31,317 nucleotides of DNA from JAEUSF01 sp964484145 (lineage in GTDB: Bacteria > Patescibacteriota > Doudnabacteria > UBA920): the NCBI GenBank assembly GCA_964484145.1, contig CAZAED010000014.1:1-31317 (forward strand), written 5' to 3'. Positions within the stretch are counted from its first letter, which is position 1. Every line of letters starts with the position of its first letter. The position numbers and the translations under genes are program-made. The notes beneath the pieces are model-generated. The model had not been told where the DNA came from, did not search any database, and saw only the letters and a list, made by a program, of their open reading frames with translations. This document shows, one piece after another, positions 14,449-21,866 of the stretch.

Positions 14449-14796
14449 CTAAAACTTTTTGTATTTAAAGTGACGGACTATTGATAGTAAAAGAAAAATT
14501 ATTCCTGCGCTTAAAAAGACATTTGGTAGAAAATACTTATTTACAACAACATTTTTTATAGATTTATCAGGACGTTCATTTATAAAAGGGTTTATACAAA
14601 GGCAGGTTCCTATTCGACCCACTGGGTGAAATAGTGGAAAGCCAGAAAAATATATTGTGCCTTCAAAACTGTCTTGTCCTTTATTGGGTATTGTAAATGA
14701 AACAGGGAAAAAACCTGAAAAAAGGTTTATTAATAGCCCAACCCCAATACCCCATCCTACCAAAAGCATTTTTGTTTCAAGGCTGAAGATTTTCAT
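14449..14796 (-). CDS. Two-TM membrane protein, unknown function
   Basis: 115 aa. Hydrophobic segments at about 10-32 and 90-107 enclose an external loop with a CLC pair (GTCLCIN). No family is recognised. The start is supported by a TATAAT 7 nt upstream of the ATG. Confidence 0.7.
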   Translation of the reverse strand: MKIFSLETKMLLVGWGIGVGLLINLFSGFFPVSFTIPNKGQDSFEGTIYFSGFPLFHPVGRIGTCLCINPFINERPDKSIKNVVVNKYFLPNVFLSAGIIFLLLSIVRHFKYKKF

Positions 14797-14803
14797 TTCA
14801 TAT

Positions 14804-14809
14804 ATTATA
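14804..14809 (-). promoter_or_regulatory. -10 box of a leaderless promoter (14796 gene)
   Basis: Minus-strand TATAAT, 7 nt before the ATG at 14796, directly after the hairpin at 14819-14850. Confidence 0.7.
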
Positions 14810-14818
14810 CCACAAATT

Positions 14819-14850
14819 AAAATCTACCCCAAATTAATGGGGTAGATTTT
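14819..14850 (-). terminator. Hairpin terminator after the HU gene
   Basis: Perfect 12-bp stem AAAATCTACCCC / GGGGTAGATTTT with an 8-nt loop. The T-run is mostly within the stem, so efficiency is uncertain. Confidence 0.6.
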
Positions 14851-14858
14851 GTTTCAGC

Positions 14859-14908
14859 GTGAAATCCGCGTTCCGCCAACTGGCGGATGTCCGCGAGTAA
14901 TCTGCGAT
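14859..14908. repeat. GC-richer word repeat after the HU gene
   Basis: ATCCGCG, TCCGCC/GGCGGA (14872-14877 with 14882-14887, tetraloop AACT), TCCGCG and ATCTGCG recur within 50 bp. It looks like another version of the intergenic word repeats. Confidence 0.5.
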
Positions 14909-15181
14909 TTACAGGATAGCGTCTTTAGCAGCTTTTAATACACGGAATTTAATAACAGTTTTAGCGGCAATGTGTATACTTTCGCCGGTTGCTGGGTTTC
15001 GGCCCATTCTAGCATCGCGGTGCTTTTTTAAAAGTTTGCCAAGGCCAGGAATAGTGAATTCGCCTTCTTTTTTGGTAACTGTGTATGCCATGTCTACCAA
15101 GGCATCCATGAATTCAGTTACTTCTTTGCGGGTTTTGCCAAGTTTGTCGGCTAAGCCCTGTAGGATTTCTGACTTTGTCAT
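14909..15181 (-). CDS. HU family DNA-binding protein
   Basis: 90 aa, the normal HU length. It bends and compacts DNA as a dimer. The N-terminal helices start TKSEILQGLADKLGKTRKEV, GEFTIPGLGKL forms the core, and the DNA-binding arm holds RMGRNPATGESIHIAAK. An AAAGGA Shine-Dalgarno lies about 8 nt before the ATG, one of few in the window. The upstream region carries a palindrome (15235-15249). Confidence 0.95.
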   Translation of the reverse strand: MTKSEILQGLADKLGKTRKEVTEFMDALVDMAYTVTKKEGEFTIPGLGKLLKKHRDARMGRNPATGESIHIAAKTVIKFRVLKAAKDAIL

Positions 15182-15234
15182 TGTTTGATTTCCTTTTTCA
15201 CCAATAAAGAATTTAATGGTGATAGATTATTTTT

Positions 15235-15249
15235 ACTTAAGTCTTAAGT
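15235..15249. promoter_or_regulatory. Palindrome in the HU promoter region
   Basis: ACTTAAG-T-CTTAAGT, a perfect 7-bp inverted repeat. On the minus strand TTAACT followed 17 bp later by TAATCT could be the promoter, with the palindrome in its spacer. A second imperfect inverted repeat, CACCAATAAA / TTTAATGGTG, lies in the leader at 15200-15222. Confidence 0.45.
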
Positions 15250-15287
15250 TAATAATATCAAAAAAGCCAATAAAATCAAGTAGTTTT

Positions 15288-15352
15288 TACACAGATGTCA
15301 AGGATATGAAAGATATTTGAAAATTAGAAATTAGGAAATTAGAAAAGTTGGC
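15288..15352. repeat. Word repeat (ACACAGATG; AAATTAG) between HU and queA
   Basis: ACACAGATGTCAAGGATATG, then AAAATTAGAAATTAGGAAAT. No gene fits here. Confidence 0.55.
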
Positions 15353-15370
15353 TTATTTAAAACAGATTAT

Positions 15371-16411
15371 TTAAATAATTAGCATTCCATCCCCAAAAGA
15401 AAAAAATCTAAACTCTTTATTTATTGCGGTTTTATAAACAGCAAATAATTCTTCTTTGCCAATTAAACTTGCAACTAGCATCATTAAGCTGCTTTTTGGC
15501 ACGTGGAAATTTGTAACCATTCCGTCAATAATTTTAAATTTAAAACCCGGCTGTATGAATAAATCTGTATTTCCTGAAAGTTTTTTTGTTTTACCAAAAC
15601 TTTCTAGGGTTCTGGTAACTGTTGTGCCAACTGCAATTATTGGTCTGCCTTGGTTTTTTGCACGAGCTAAAAATTTTGCTGTAGAAGTGTCTATAAAATA
15701 GTTTTCTTTGTGAAGCTTGCCTGTTTTTATTTGTTCTTCTGTTAGTTTGGCAAAAGTGCCTAAGTTAACATCTAAACGCACAAATTTTATTGTAACGCCT
15801 TTTTTACGCAATTTATTTAACAGCCGTTTTGTAAAATGTAAACTTGCCGTGGGCGCTGCCACTGACTCCCCTGTTTTGGCAAATATAGTTTGGTAGTTAA
15901 GACGCCTTTGTTTTTCGCTCAAAGGCGAATTTTTCATATACGGCGGCAGCGGAGTAAGTCCGTATTTAGATATTAGATATTGGAGATTAGATATTGGGAA
16001 ATTGGGCTTTAAATAGTAAATGCTATTATTCTTTTTTACCATCTTGAAAGTTTCTCTTAGCTCACGGCCGTGAGCTAAGAGAAACTCCTGATTTTTTAAG
16101 AGTTTTTTATTGGCTAATACTTTTATTAACCCACCCGATTGTCCTACATATAAAACCTCTACCTTTCCACCGGTTTTTTTATACAAAGGTAAGCGAGCCG
16201 GAATAACTCGAGTTTGGTTAAACACCAAAACCGCTCTTTTGGGTAAGTATTTTGGCAGGTTTAAAAAAGTATCAAAGTTTATTTCATTGGAAATCCTGCT
16301 ATACACCAAAAGCCTCGCGCTGTCGCGAGGCACGGCCGGTGTTTGGGCAATTAGCTCCCCCGGTAAAGAGTAATCATAATCTTTTAGTATGTTAAATAAC
16401 TGTTGCCCCAT
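15371..16411 (-). CDS. queA: S-adenosylmethionine:tRNA ribosyltransferase-isomerase
   Basis: 346 aa. It builds epoxyqueuosine on tRNA by transferring the ribosyl part of SAM. Family motifs: DYSLPGELIAQTP, VLVFNQTRVIPARL, LPPYMK, SVAAPTASLHFT, GTTVTRTLES and IDGMVTNFHVPKSSLMMLVAS. Residues about 135-150 (FPISNLQYLISKYG) are encoded by a low-complexity word repeat at 15963-16003, just before the conserved TPLPPY. The start overlaps the end of the DUF475 gene by 20 bp, so the two are an operon. No other queuosine gene is in the window; queA alone suggests preQ1 salvage or that partners lie elsewhere. Confidence 0.95.
   Translation of the reverse strand: MGQQLFNILKDYDYSLPGELIAQTPAVPRDSARLLVYSRISNEINFDTFLNLPKYLPKRAVLVFNQTRVIPARLPLYKKTGGKVEVLYVGQSGGLIKVLANKKLLKNQEFLLAHGRELRETFKMVKKNNSIYYLKPNFPISNLQYLISKYGLTPLPPYMKNSPLSEKQRRLNYQTIFAKTGESVAAPTASLHFTKRLLNKLRKKGVTIKFVRLDVNLGTFAKLTEEQIKTGKLHKENYFIDTSTAKFLARAKNQGRPIIAVGTTVTRTLESFGKTKKLSGNTDLFIQPGFKFKIIDGMVTNFHVPKSSLMMLVASLIGKEELFAVYKTAINKEFRFFSFGDGMLII
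15963..16003. repeat. Word repeat inside queA
   Basis: TTTAGATATTAGATATTGG and AGATTAGATATTGGG within the coding region, kept in frame. It matches the intergenic words at 2881 and 13932. Confidence 0.7.
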
Positions 16412-17324
16412 TCGTATTTAATTTTACAGATTTAAAGAAAAAGTAGCCGACAATGGCAAAAGTAGTAACTGGGGAAACCCAATGCGGAATGTGCATACCA
16501 AAAGCATCGGCCACCATTATACCACCTAAGGCTAAAATAGAATACATAGCCCCATTTTTTATAAACGCATACTTTTTGATTCTGTCTATATTGTGTAAGG
16601 TAAATTCTCTAACCACAAAAGCACCTAAGGAATTACCCAGCAAAATTAACGGTACAGAAAGCGTAAAAGCAAAAGCGCCTAAAACCCCGTCTATGGAAAA
16701 GGTCGCGTCAATAACTTCTAGATATAAAATTTTACTAATGTCAGAAAGGTTGCCAGAGCCAGAGAGAAGTTCTTTTTCTCTGCTCGCCGCGTTTTCTTTA
16801 AAGCCGTGAGTAATAAAAAAGGCAGTGGAGCCAACTACAGCGGAAAAAGCTAAGAAAGGGTCAATTTTTAAAGACTGCCAAACAACAACGGATAAAATTA
16901 TAGAAACAACCGCATAAAACCATACGCCTTGTTTATGAAAGAACTTTTCTCCCCAAACGCCGTAGTTTTTTGGTTCTAAAAACAGCCAGTGAAAAAATAA
17001 AAACACTAAAAATATTCCGCCTGCCATAAGAAGAAGCGGGGCGGATTTTTCCACAGCCGCAATTACGCTTGGGTCAGAAGAAAAGGCCGCGGTTACGGCT
17101 TGCCAAGGGCCTAGTCCGGGTGTTGAAAGCCAAACTATTAGCCAGGGTAAAAGTCCGCGTATAGCAAATACCGCAAATAGCATGCCCCAAACCAAAAACC
17201 ACCGCCTGGCTTTTTGCCCCATAGTGCTTAAAACCTCGGCGTTGATTATAGCATTGTCTATAGAAGAAACGGTTTCAAATAAACAAAGTCCTAAAATGGT
17301 TAAAATTATGCCAAAAATATCCAT
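16392..17324 (-). CDS. DUF475 family membrane protein (TerC superfamily)
   Basis: 310 aa, multi-spanning membrane protein. Signature acidic motifs: ETVSSIDNAIINA near the N-terminus and EVIDATFSIDGVLGAFAF in the second half, as in TerC/DUF475 proteins thought to bind or move metal ions. Length is close to the family norm. The TATAAT 6 nt upstream overlaps the end of the ProX gene. It is followed by queA with a 20-bp overlap; no functional link is obvious. Confidence 0.9.
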   Translation of the reverse strand: MDIFGIILTILGLCLFETVSSIDNAIINAEVLSTMGQKARRWFLVWGMLFAVFAIRGLLPWLIVWLSTPGLGPWQAVTAAFSSDPSVIAAVEKSAPLLLMAGGIFLVFLFFHWLFLEPKNYGVWGEKFFHKQGVWFYAVVSIILSVVVWQSLKIDPFLAFSAVVGSTAFFITHGFKENAASREKELLSGSGNLSDISKILYLEVIDATFSIDGVLGAFAFTLSVPLILLGNSLGAFVVREFTLHNIDRIKKYAFIKNGAMYSILALGGIMVADAFGMHIPHWVSPVTTFAIVGYFFFKSVKLNTNGATVI

Positions 17325-17330
17325 AAAACT

Positions 17331-17336
17331 ATTATA
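17331..17336 (-). promoter_or_regulatory. -10 box of a leaderless promoter (DUF475)
   Basis: Minus-strand TATAAT, 6 nt before the ATG at 17324 and 7 bp past the stop of the preceding gene, so the -35 region lies within that gene. Confidence 0.7.
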
Positions 17337-17343
17337 TCAGATT

Positions 17344-17817
17344 TTAAAACTCATTAATTTGGTAATCTAAAATTCCAAGCAAACGTTTAAAATCTTCAAT
17401 TGGAATTACAACTGTGCCGGTGTTTATGTTTGGGTGTATACAAATATTAGGAGCTGTTAAAAAGTCCTTGTCTAAGTAAAAATTAACTTTTTTGTCCTGG
17501 TCATTTATAAGCCCTAAAGGCGAAACAGAGCCGGGGGTAAGGTTTAATATGCTCAGTAAATCTTCTTCTGAGCCAAAACTTAGCTTCTTCTCCCCTATTT
17601 TTTGCGCAAAGCTTTTTAAGTCCGCCCGTTTGTTGTGCATAAGGCTGACTAAATAGTATTTAGTTTTGTTATGGTTGCGTAAAAATAGATTTTTAGCATT
17701 ATTTTGGACTTCGGGTATATTTATTTTGCCTGACTCCTCGTTAGTAAAAACTGCTTCGTGCTCAAAGAGTTTGTAAGCAATATTGTTAGTATTTAAAAAT
17801 TCCAGGGTTTCGTTCAT
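17344..17817 (-). CDS. YbaK/ProX-type aminoacyl-tRNA deacylase
   Basis: 157 aa, single YbaK/EbsC domain of the PrdX/ProXp-ala kind. Visible motifs: FEHEAVFTNEE, AKNLFLRNHNKTKYYLV, KKLSFGSEEDL, PGSVSPLGLIND and HPNINTGTVVIP. The family removes mischarged amino acids, mainly Ala, from tRNA-Pro. K in KNLFLR matches a conserved substrate-binding position. Divergent from the sigma factor gene; AAGGTAA lies upstream of the ATG. Confidence 0.9.
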   Translation of the reverse strand: MNETLEFLNTNNIAYKLFEHEAVFTNEESGKINIPEVQNNAKNLFLRNHNKTKYYLVSLMHNKRADLKSFAQKIGEKKLSFGSEEDLLSILNLTPGSVSPLGLINDQDKKVNFYLDKDFLTAPNICIHPNINTGTVVIPIEDFKRLLGILDYQINEF

Positions 17818-17878
17818 ATAATTGTTACCTTTTAGTAATTCTACCGTATAATATTATGTCCCTACAAGCAAAGTGAGT

Positions 17879-17884
17879 TATAAT
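17879..17884 (+). promoter_or_regulatory. -10 box of the sigma factor gene
   Basis: TATAAT, with transcription expected near 17891. This excludes the in-frame TTG at 17887 and supports the ATG at 17911, leaving a leader of about 20 nt. Confidence 0.6.
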
Positions 17885-17910
17885 ACTTGCAAGTAAAATT
17901 TACTCAAAAT

Positions 17911-18477
17911 ATGGAAAAAACATTAGAATCAGCAATTAGTAGTTGCCAAAAGGGTCAGTTAGAAGAATTCGCGGTACTATATGATGCTTATGTAAAGAAA
18001 ATTTATGACTTTCTTTATTACCGCTTAAGGCACAAGGAAACAGCCGAAGACTTAACCAGCGCGGTTTTTATGAAAGCTTTGGAGAAAATTCAAAGCTACA
18101 ATCAAGACAAGAGCGCGTTTAATACCTGGCTTTACACCATAGCGCGCAATACCTTATTTGACCACTTTCGCTCTCATAAAGACCAGTCCCCCATAGACGA
18201 GGCTTTGGAACATTCCTCCGACCAAAATGTTGTTAAAGAAGTCGGGGTTAAAATGGAAGTGGAAAAAGTTCAGCAGCTTTTAAATAAGCTCGATTCAGAA
18301 CAAAGGGACTTAGTTATTATGCGGGTTTGGGACGGACTAAGTTTTAAGGAAATTGCCGAAATTTTGGGCAAAAGTGAAGCTGCGAGCAAAATGCAGTTTG
18401 GAAGAACTTTAAAACTTTTGCAGGCTCGAGTACCAATGGCCTTACTTTATTTATTGCTATTAAAACCGACAATCTAA
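17911..18477 (+). CDS. ECF-like RNA polymerase sigma factor
   Basis: 188 aa. The region 2 core is about residues 20-85 (FAVLYDAYVKKIYDFLYYRL, AEDLTSAVFMKALEKI, FNTWLYTIARNTLFDHFR) and region 4 about 125-180 (LDSEQRDLVIMRVWDGLSFKEIAEIL, SKMQFGRTLKLL). It directs the polymerase to a special promoter set. It is followed after a folded RNA segment by a single-pass membrane protein with features of an anti-sigma factor, a typical arrangement. Signal and targets are unknown. Confidence 0.9.
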   Translation: MEKTLESAISSCQKGQLEEFAVLYDAYVKKIYDFLYYRLRHKETAEDLTSAVFMKALEKIQSYNQDKSAFNTWLYTIARNTLFDHFRSHKDQSPIDEALEHSSDQNVVKEVGVKMEVEKVQQLLNKLDSEQRDLVIMRVWDGLSFKEIAEILGKSEAASKMQFGRTLKLLQARVPMALLYLLLLKPTI

Positions 18478-18497
18478 ATATTAATTTAAATTTAATC

Positions 18498-18590
18498 ATA
18501 AAACCATTCAGAGCGAAGCGAAGAATCGCTTTTGTAAGGGACTCCTCACTCCGTTCGGAGTGGTTAAAATCAAGAAGTCATGGGTTTTAT
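18498..18590 (+). ncRNA. Folded RNA segment between sigma and anti-sigma genes
   Basis: The outer stem ATAAAACCAT (18498-18507) pairs with 18580-18590 (one bulged G). Inside are two hairpins: AAGCGA/TCGCTT (18516-18531, loop AGAA) and CACTCC/GGAGTG (18547-18562, loop GTTC). Together they form a three-way junction ending 24 nt before the next ATG. It could control translation of the anti-sigma gene or be a variant of the intergenic word repeats. Confidence 0.5.
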
Positions 18591-18614
18591 AATTCAAAAT
18601 AACTAAACAATTTT

Positions 18615-20099
18615 ATGAACGACAAAATTAATCAAATTTTGCAGGAATTGTATAAATACGATTCTGAATTTATGAAGCACGAAAAGGAACTAAAAGAAAT
18701 TTTAAACCAGATGTTAGAAAGCGCGCCAAACACTAAGTTTGACCCGTTGTTTGCGGAAAGCTTAAGGAAAAAAATCTTAATTAGGGCTGGAGAAATATCT
18801 TCCGAAGCTGTGTCTGCTAAACACAGGCCAATGTGGCAGTTTGCGCTTCCCGCTTTTGCGGTTATAGCCATTGCTGTTTTAGCCGGTACTAACTATTGGA
18901 AAAATTTAAACAATACTCAAATTGCCAGTATAAAGGAATCTAAATTACAGCCATTGGCTTTTGGATCTTTAGCTGAATTGGTTCCCGGCGGAGGCCGCGA
19001 AGGCTTAGGTGGCGGCGGTGTGGGCGGAGGTGGATCCGCGCAAAATACTGCGGCTGTAACCGACGAAGTTATGAAAGCTAGGCCCCAAAGCGGCGGGGGT
19101 GGAGACTTCTCCATTTTACCGGTGTACGATAATTTTAAATTTGTCTACGCGGGTGAAAAAGTTGACCTAGCTGATGAAAATTTATCAGTAATGCGCCGAG
19201 TAAAAGGTTTTGGCTCAAATCCTAATTTAGCTTCCATTGTAAAGAATTTTTCCGTGCCAACATTTAGCCTTAAAAATTTGCAAAGCCCGTATGTAGAAAT
19301 GCTGACTTTAACCGAAGACAGGGATTTCGGGTATATGGTAAATATAAATTTCAAAGAAGGCAGTGTTAGCATTAACGAAAATTGGTTTAGGTGGCAGACT
19401 CCGGACAGAATGTGCCAGGACGAAGCTTGTTATAACCGTTACCGTCTTACTGTTTCCGACCTGCCTTCAGACGAGGAAGTTATAGCCATTTCTGACAGTT
19501 TTTTAAGTGGGTATGGTATTAGCAAAAGCGGCTACGGAGCACCAGTAGTGCAAAAGCAGTGGTTTAGGGATTACCAAATCGCCCCGGATAAGTCTGTGGC
19601 CTGGGTACCCGATGTATTAACGGTTGTGTACCCTGTCGTAGTAAACGGCCAAACCGTGTATGACCAGTCGGGTAATATAAGCGGGCTTATGGTAAGCGTA
19701 AATGCCAGAGTAAAAAAAGTCTCTGGTGTTAACGAGCTATATAATCAGGTTTATGAATCTTCGGAATATCCGGCGGAAACCAGCTGGGAAAGAATATTAA
19801 AAGTCGCGGAAGCCGGAGGTAATAATATTTATTATCCTTACTACGAAAATTCTGCGCCCGGTACCATTCTAAAACTAGGCACGCCCAAAACAGATCTGGT
19901 AAAAATGTGGAAAAACGAATTGGGTAAGGAAAGCTATGAAATTTTAGTTCCGGCTTTAGTATTTCCGATTATGGATGCTCCGGCAAACTTCCCTTCTTAC
20001 CGTTCCTCGGTTGTTGTGCCTTTAATTAAAGAATTAATTAAAGATCCTTCAGTAATAGACCCGGGTCAGCCTATGCCCTTATTAGAACCCAGAGGCTAA
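18615..20099 (+). CDS. Probable membrane anti-sigma factor with large outer domain
   Basis: 494 aa. Residues 1-70 are cytoplasmic, helical and charged (YDSEFMKHEKELKEIL, FDPLFAESLRKKIL). One TM helix lies at about 74-95, then a Gly-rich stretch (about 124-140, GGGREGLGGGGVGGGG), then about 350 residues outside the membrane that I cannot assign. Position right after a sigma factor and this layout suggest an anti-sigma factor with a sensor domain, but the usual zinc anti-sigma HxxxCxxC motif is missing. Three hairpins follow the gene. Confidence 0.7.
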   Translation: MNDKINQILQELYKYDSEFMKHEKELKEILNQMLESAPNTKFDPLFAESLRKKILIRAGEISSEAVSAKHRPMWQFALPAFAVIAIAVLAGTNYWKNLNNTQIASIKESKLQPLAFGSLAELVPGGGREGLGGGGVGGGGSAQNTAAVTDEVMKARPQSGGGGDFSILPVYDNFKFVYAGEKVDLADENLSVMRRVKGFGSNPNLASIVKNFSVPTFSLKNLQSPYVEMLTLTEDRDFGYMVNINFKEGSVSINENWFRWQTPDRMCQDEACYNRYRLTVSDLPSDEEVIAISDSFLSGYGISKSGYGAPVVQKQWFRDYQIAPDKSVAWVPDVLTVVYPVVVNGQTVYDQSGNISGLMVSVNARVKKVSGVNELYNQVYESSEYPAETSWERILKVAEAGGNNIYYPYYENSAPGTILKLGTPKTDLVKMWKNELGKESYEILVPALVFPIMDAPANFPSYRSSVVVPLIKELIKDPSVIDPGQPMPLLEPRG

Positions 20100-20108
20100 A
20101 ACTAAATA

Positions 20109-20171
20109 CCCCTCTTTTAAAAATAAAGAGGGGCTGGGGTGAGGTTGTAAGTTTATTTATAACCTCACCCC
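20109..20171 (+). repeat. Two tandem C/G-rich hairpins after the anti-sigma gene
   Basis: CCCCTCTTT/AAAGAGGGG (20109-20133) and GGGGTGAGGTT/AACCTCACCCC (20136-20171). Their words (CCCCTC, GGGGTGAGG) resemble the insert within rarA at 20603-20665. They may end transcription or stabilise the 3' end. Confidence 0.6.
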
Positions 20172-20200
20172 GGAAAATTTTTAGTCCGGATTAAAACAGC

Positions 20201-20239
20201 AAAACACCCTTTATGTCTAGAGCATAAAAAGGGTGTTTT
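20201..20239 (+). terminator. Terminator
   Basis: Perfect 12-bp stem AAAACACCCTTT / AAAGGGTGTTTT with a loop of about 15 nt. It ends the sigma/anti-sigma transcript and could work for the minus-strand gene at 20301 too. Confidence 0.75.
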
Positions 20240-20300
20240 AAATTATTGACCTCTGACTAAAAAATTTGTGTTGAAGCCGTGGAATTTTTACTTCGTTGAA

Positions 20301-20471
20301 TTAATGATTTGTAAATTTGTCTACTTTGCCTGGTTGTGTTTCAGAAATATTTGGCTCCCCGGATTTTACCAGCTCATTAATTTTGGGCTCATTAGCCCGA
20401 TCAGGTTCAAGAATATTCTTTTTAGGGTAGGGATTATGGATCTCGGGATAATGAGGATTTTTTTCAGACAT
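20301..20471 (-). CDS. 56-aa hydrophilic protein, unknown
   Basis: Begins MSEKNPHYPEIHNPYPKKNI and ends GKVDKFTNH. Rich in Pro, Asn, Lys and Glu, probably disordered. No family is recognised. Codon use looks normal for the window and the frame is followed by a bidirectional terminator. Weak evidence, so it could be spurious. Confidence 0.45.
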   Translation of the reverse strand: MSEKNPHYPEIHNPYPKKNILEPDRANEPKINELVKSGEPNISETQPGKVDKFTNH

Positions 20472-20557
20472 ATTTTTTAATAATTAATTATTTTGTTTAA
20501 CAAAATTAATTGTAGCATATATTTTCATTTAATACACGGGTATTGTATTGAAAAAGA
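20472..20557. other. AT-rich gap with inverted repeat
   Basis: AATTATTTTGTT / AACAAAATTAATT (about 20486-20511) forms an imperfect palindrome. TACAAT on the minus strand nearby may be a -10 box for the 56-aa gene. Nothing else is seen. Confidence 0.35.
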
Positions 20558-21745
20558 TTATAAATATTTTTTACCCTTTAGTTTTTCGGGCAGGAAGTCG
20601 TTGTTGTTATTAGTCAGATCACCCTCTCCTGTACCCTCCTCACTCAAGGGGGAGGAAGGGCGGGAAGGGTATTTCTCATAGTCTTTGCCATAACCCAGGT
20701 CTTTCATAAGTTTTGTGGACGCGTTTCGTATTTGCATCGGCACGGGTAGATTCCCGAATTTTTTTACATCCTCAACAGCCATAAAATAGGCATCGTATGA
20801 CGAGCGGTCTTTTTTGCAGTTTGCAAGGTAGGAAACGCCGTGGGCTAAATTTATGGCGCACTCAGGGTAGCCAATTTTTTCACAGGCTTCAAACACCGCG
20901 TTGGCCACGACTAGGGCTGTGGGCTGGGCAAGGCCAATGTCTTCGCTTGCAAATACTACCATTCTTCGGGCTATAAACAAAGGGTCTTCCCCTGCCTCTA
21001 CCATTCGTGCTAAATAATACAAAGCCGCATTGGCTTGGCTTGCACGCATACTTTTTATAAACGCGGATATTGTGTTGTAGTGCTCCTCCCCTGCCTTGTC
21101 GTAGCGTAAAAATTTTGACTGAAGAGTGTTTTTTAAATTATCTAAAGTTATTTCCCCGTAAAGTTCCCGGCAATTGTCAAGCATTGTAAGTGCCTGGCGC
21201 GCGTCGCCATTAGCCATACTTATAAGCCATTCTTTTGCTTTTTTGTCTAGCTTTAAGCCGCTCGAATCTATTACTTTTTTTATTTCTTCATCTGCTAGTT
21301 CATTTAGCACAAATACCCGGCAGCGCGAAAGCAAGGCCGGAATAACTTCGAAAGAGGGATTTTCCGTAGTTGCGCCAATTAAAGTTAACTGACCTTTTTC
21401 TACAAAGGGTAGCAAAAAGTCCTGCTGGGCTTTGTTAAACCTATGAATTTCGTCTAGGAATAAAATTTTTGGCTGACCAAGCATACTGGGTTTATCGGTA
21501 ATCGCGCGTATATCATCTTTTCCTGCCGATACTGCTGATAGTTCGTGATATTCAGCATTAACCGCCTTAGCATATATTCGTGCCAAGGTGGTCTTCCCTA
21601 CCCCGGGCGGTCCCCACAGAATAAAACTAAAAAGATGCTTGTTTTCTATAGCAAGCCGCAAGGGTTTGTCTTTCCCTACCAAATGCTCCTGGCCTATATA
21701 AGTGTCCAGCGATGTGGGACGAATTTTATTAGCAAGCGGCTCCAT
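20558..21745 (-). CDS. rarA: Replication-associated recombination protein A (RarA/MgsA)
   Basis: 395 aa AAA+ clamp-loader-like ATPase acting at stalled replication forks. Walker A GPPGVGKTT (about 45-53), Walker B LFLDEIHRFNK, sensor 1 GATTENPSFEV, then the MgsA C-terminal domain (FASEDIGLAQP, INLAHGVSYLA). The end normally runs from a YP motif to LPEKLKGKKY; here about 21 residues (SRPSSPLSEEGTGEGDLTNN) encoded by a C-rich repeat are inserted between them. The promoter has TTGACG, 17 bp and TAATAT. Confidence 0.95.
   Translation of the reverse strand: MEPLANKIRPTSLDTYIGQEHLVGKDKPLRLAIENKHLFSFILWGPPGVGKTTLARIYAKAVNAEYHELSAVSAGKDDIRAITDKPSMLGQPKILFLDEIHRFNKAQQDFLLPFVEKGQLTLIGATTENPSFEVIPALLSRCRVFVLNELADEEIKKVIDSSGLKLDKKAKEWLISMANGDARQALTMLDNCRELYGEITLDNLKNTLQSKFLRYDKAGEEHYNTISAFIKSMRASQANAALYYLARMVEAGEDPLFIARRMVVFASEDIGLAQPTALVVANAVFEACEKIGYPECAINLAHGVSYLANCKKDRSSYDAYFMAVEDVKKFGNLPVPMQIRNASTKLMKDLGYGKDYEKYPSRPSSPLSEEGTGEGDLTNNNNDFLPEKLKGKKYL
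20603..20665. repeat. C/G-rich repeat inserted in the rarA coding region
   Basis: The plus strand reads TCACCCTCTCCTGTACCCTC, then CTCACTCAAGGGGGAGGAAG: pairing words ACCCTCCT and GGGGGAGG. It resembles the hairpins at 20109-20171 and is kept in frame. Confidence 0.65.
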
Positions 21746-21807
21746 AGTTAGAATGACAAGAATTAAAACACATCATACTATTATAGTATACGATTGTCTA
21801 CCTATTT

Positions 21808-21836
21808 ATATTATCGCCTTTTGATTTTGTCGTCAA
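21808..21836 (-). promoter_or_regulatory. rarA promoter
   Basis: Minus strand: TTGACG (21831-21836), 17 bp, TAATAT (21808-21813). Downstream, ATACTAT-T-ATAGTAT (21776-21790) is a perfect palindrome containing another TATAAT; it could be an operator or a second -10. Confidence 0.6.
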
Positions 21837-21842
21837 ACAAAA

Positions 21843-21866
21843 AAGCTCGCTATTTACAGCGAGCTT
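21843..21866 (-). terminator. Terminator of the ABC-F gene
   Basis: AAGCTCGC / GCGAGCTT with an 8-nt loop, followed on the minus strand by a T-run. It overlaps the stop codon of the gene. Confidence 0.85.

Noticed and set aside
17887..17910. TTG start for the sigma factor
   Set aside because: It lies 2 nt after the TATAAT, upstream of the expected transcription start.
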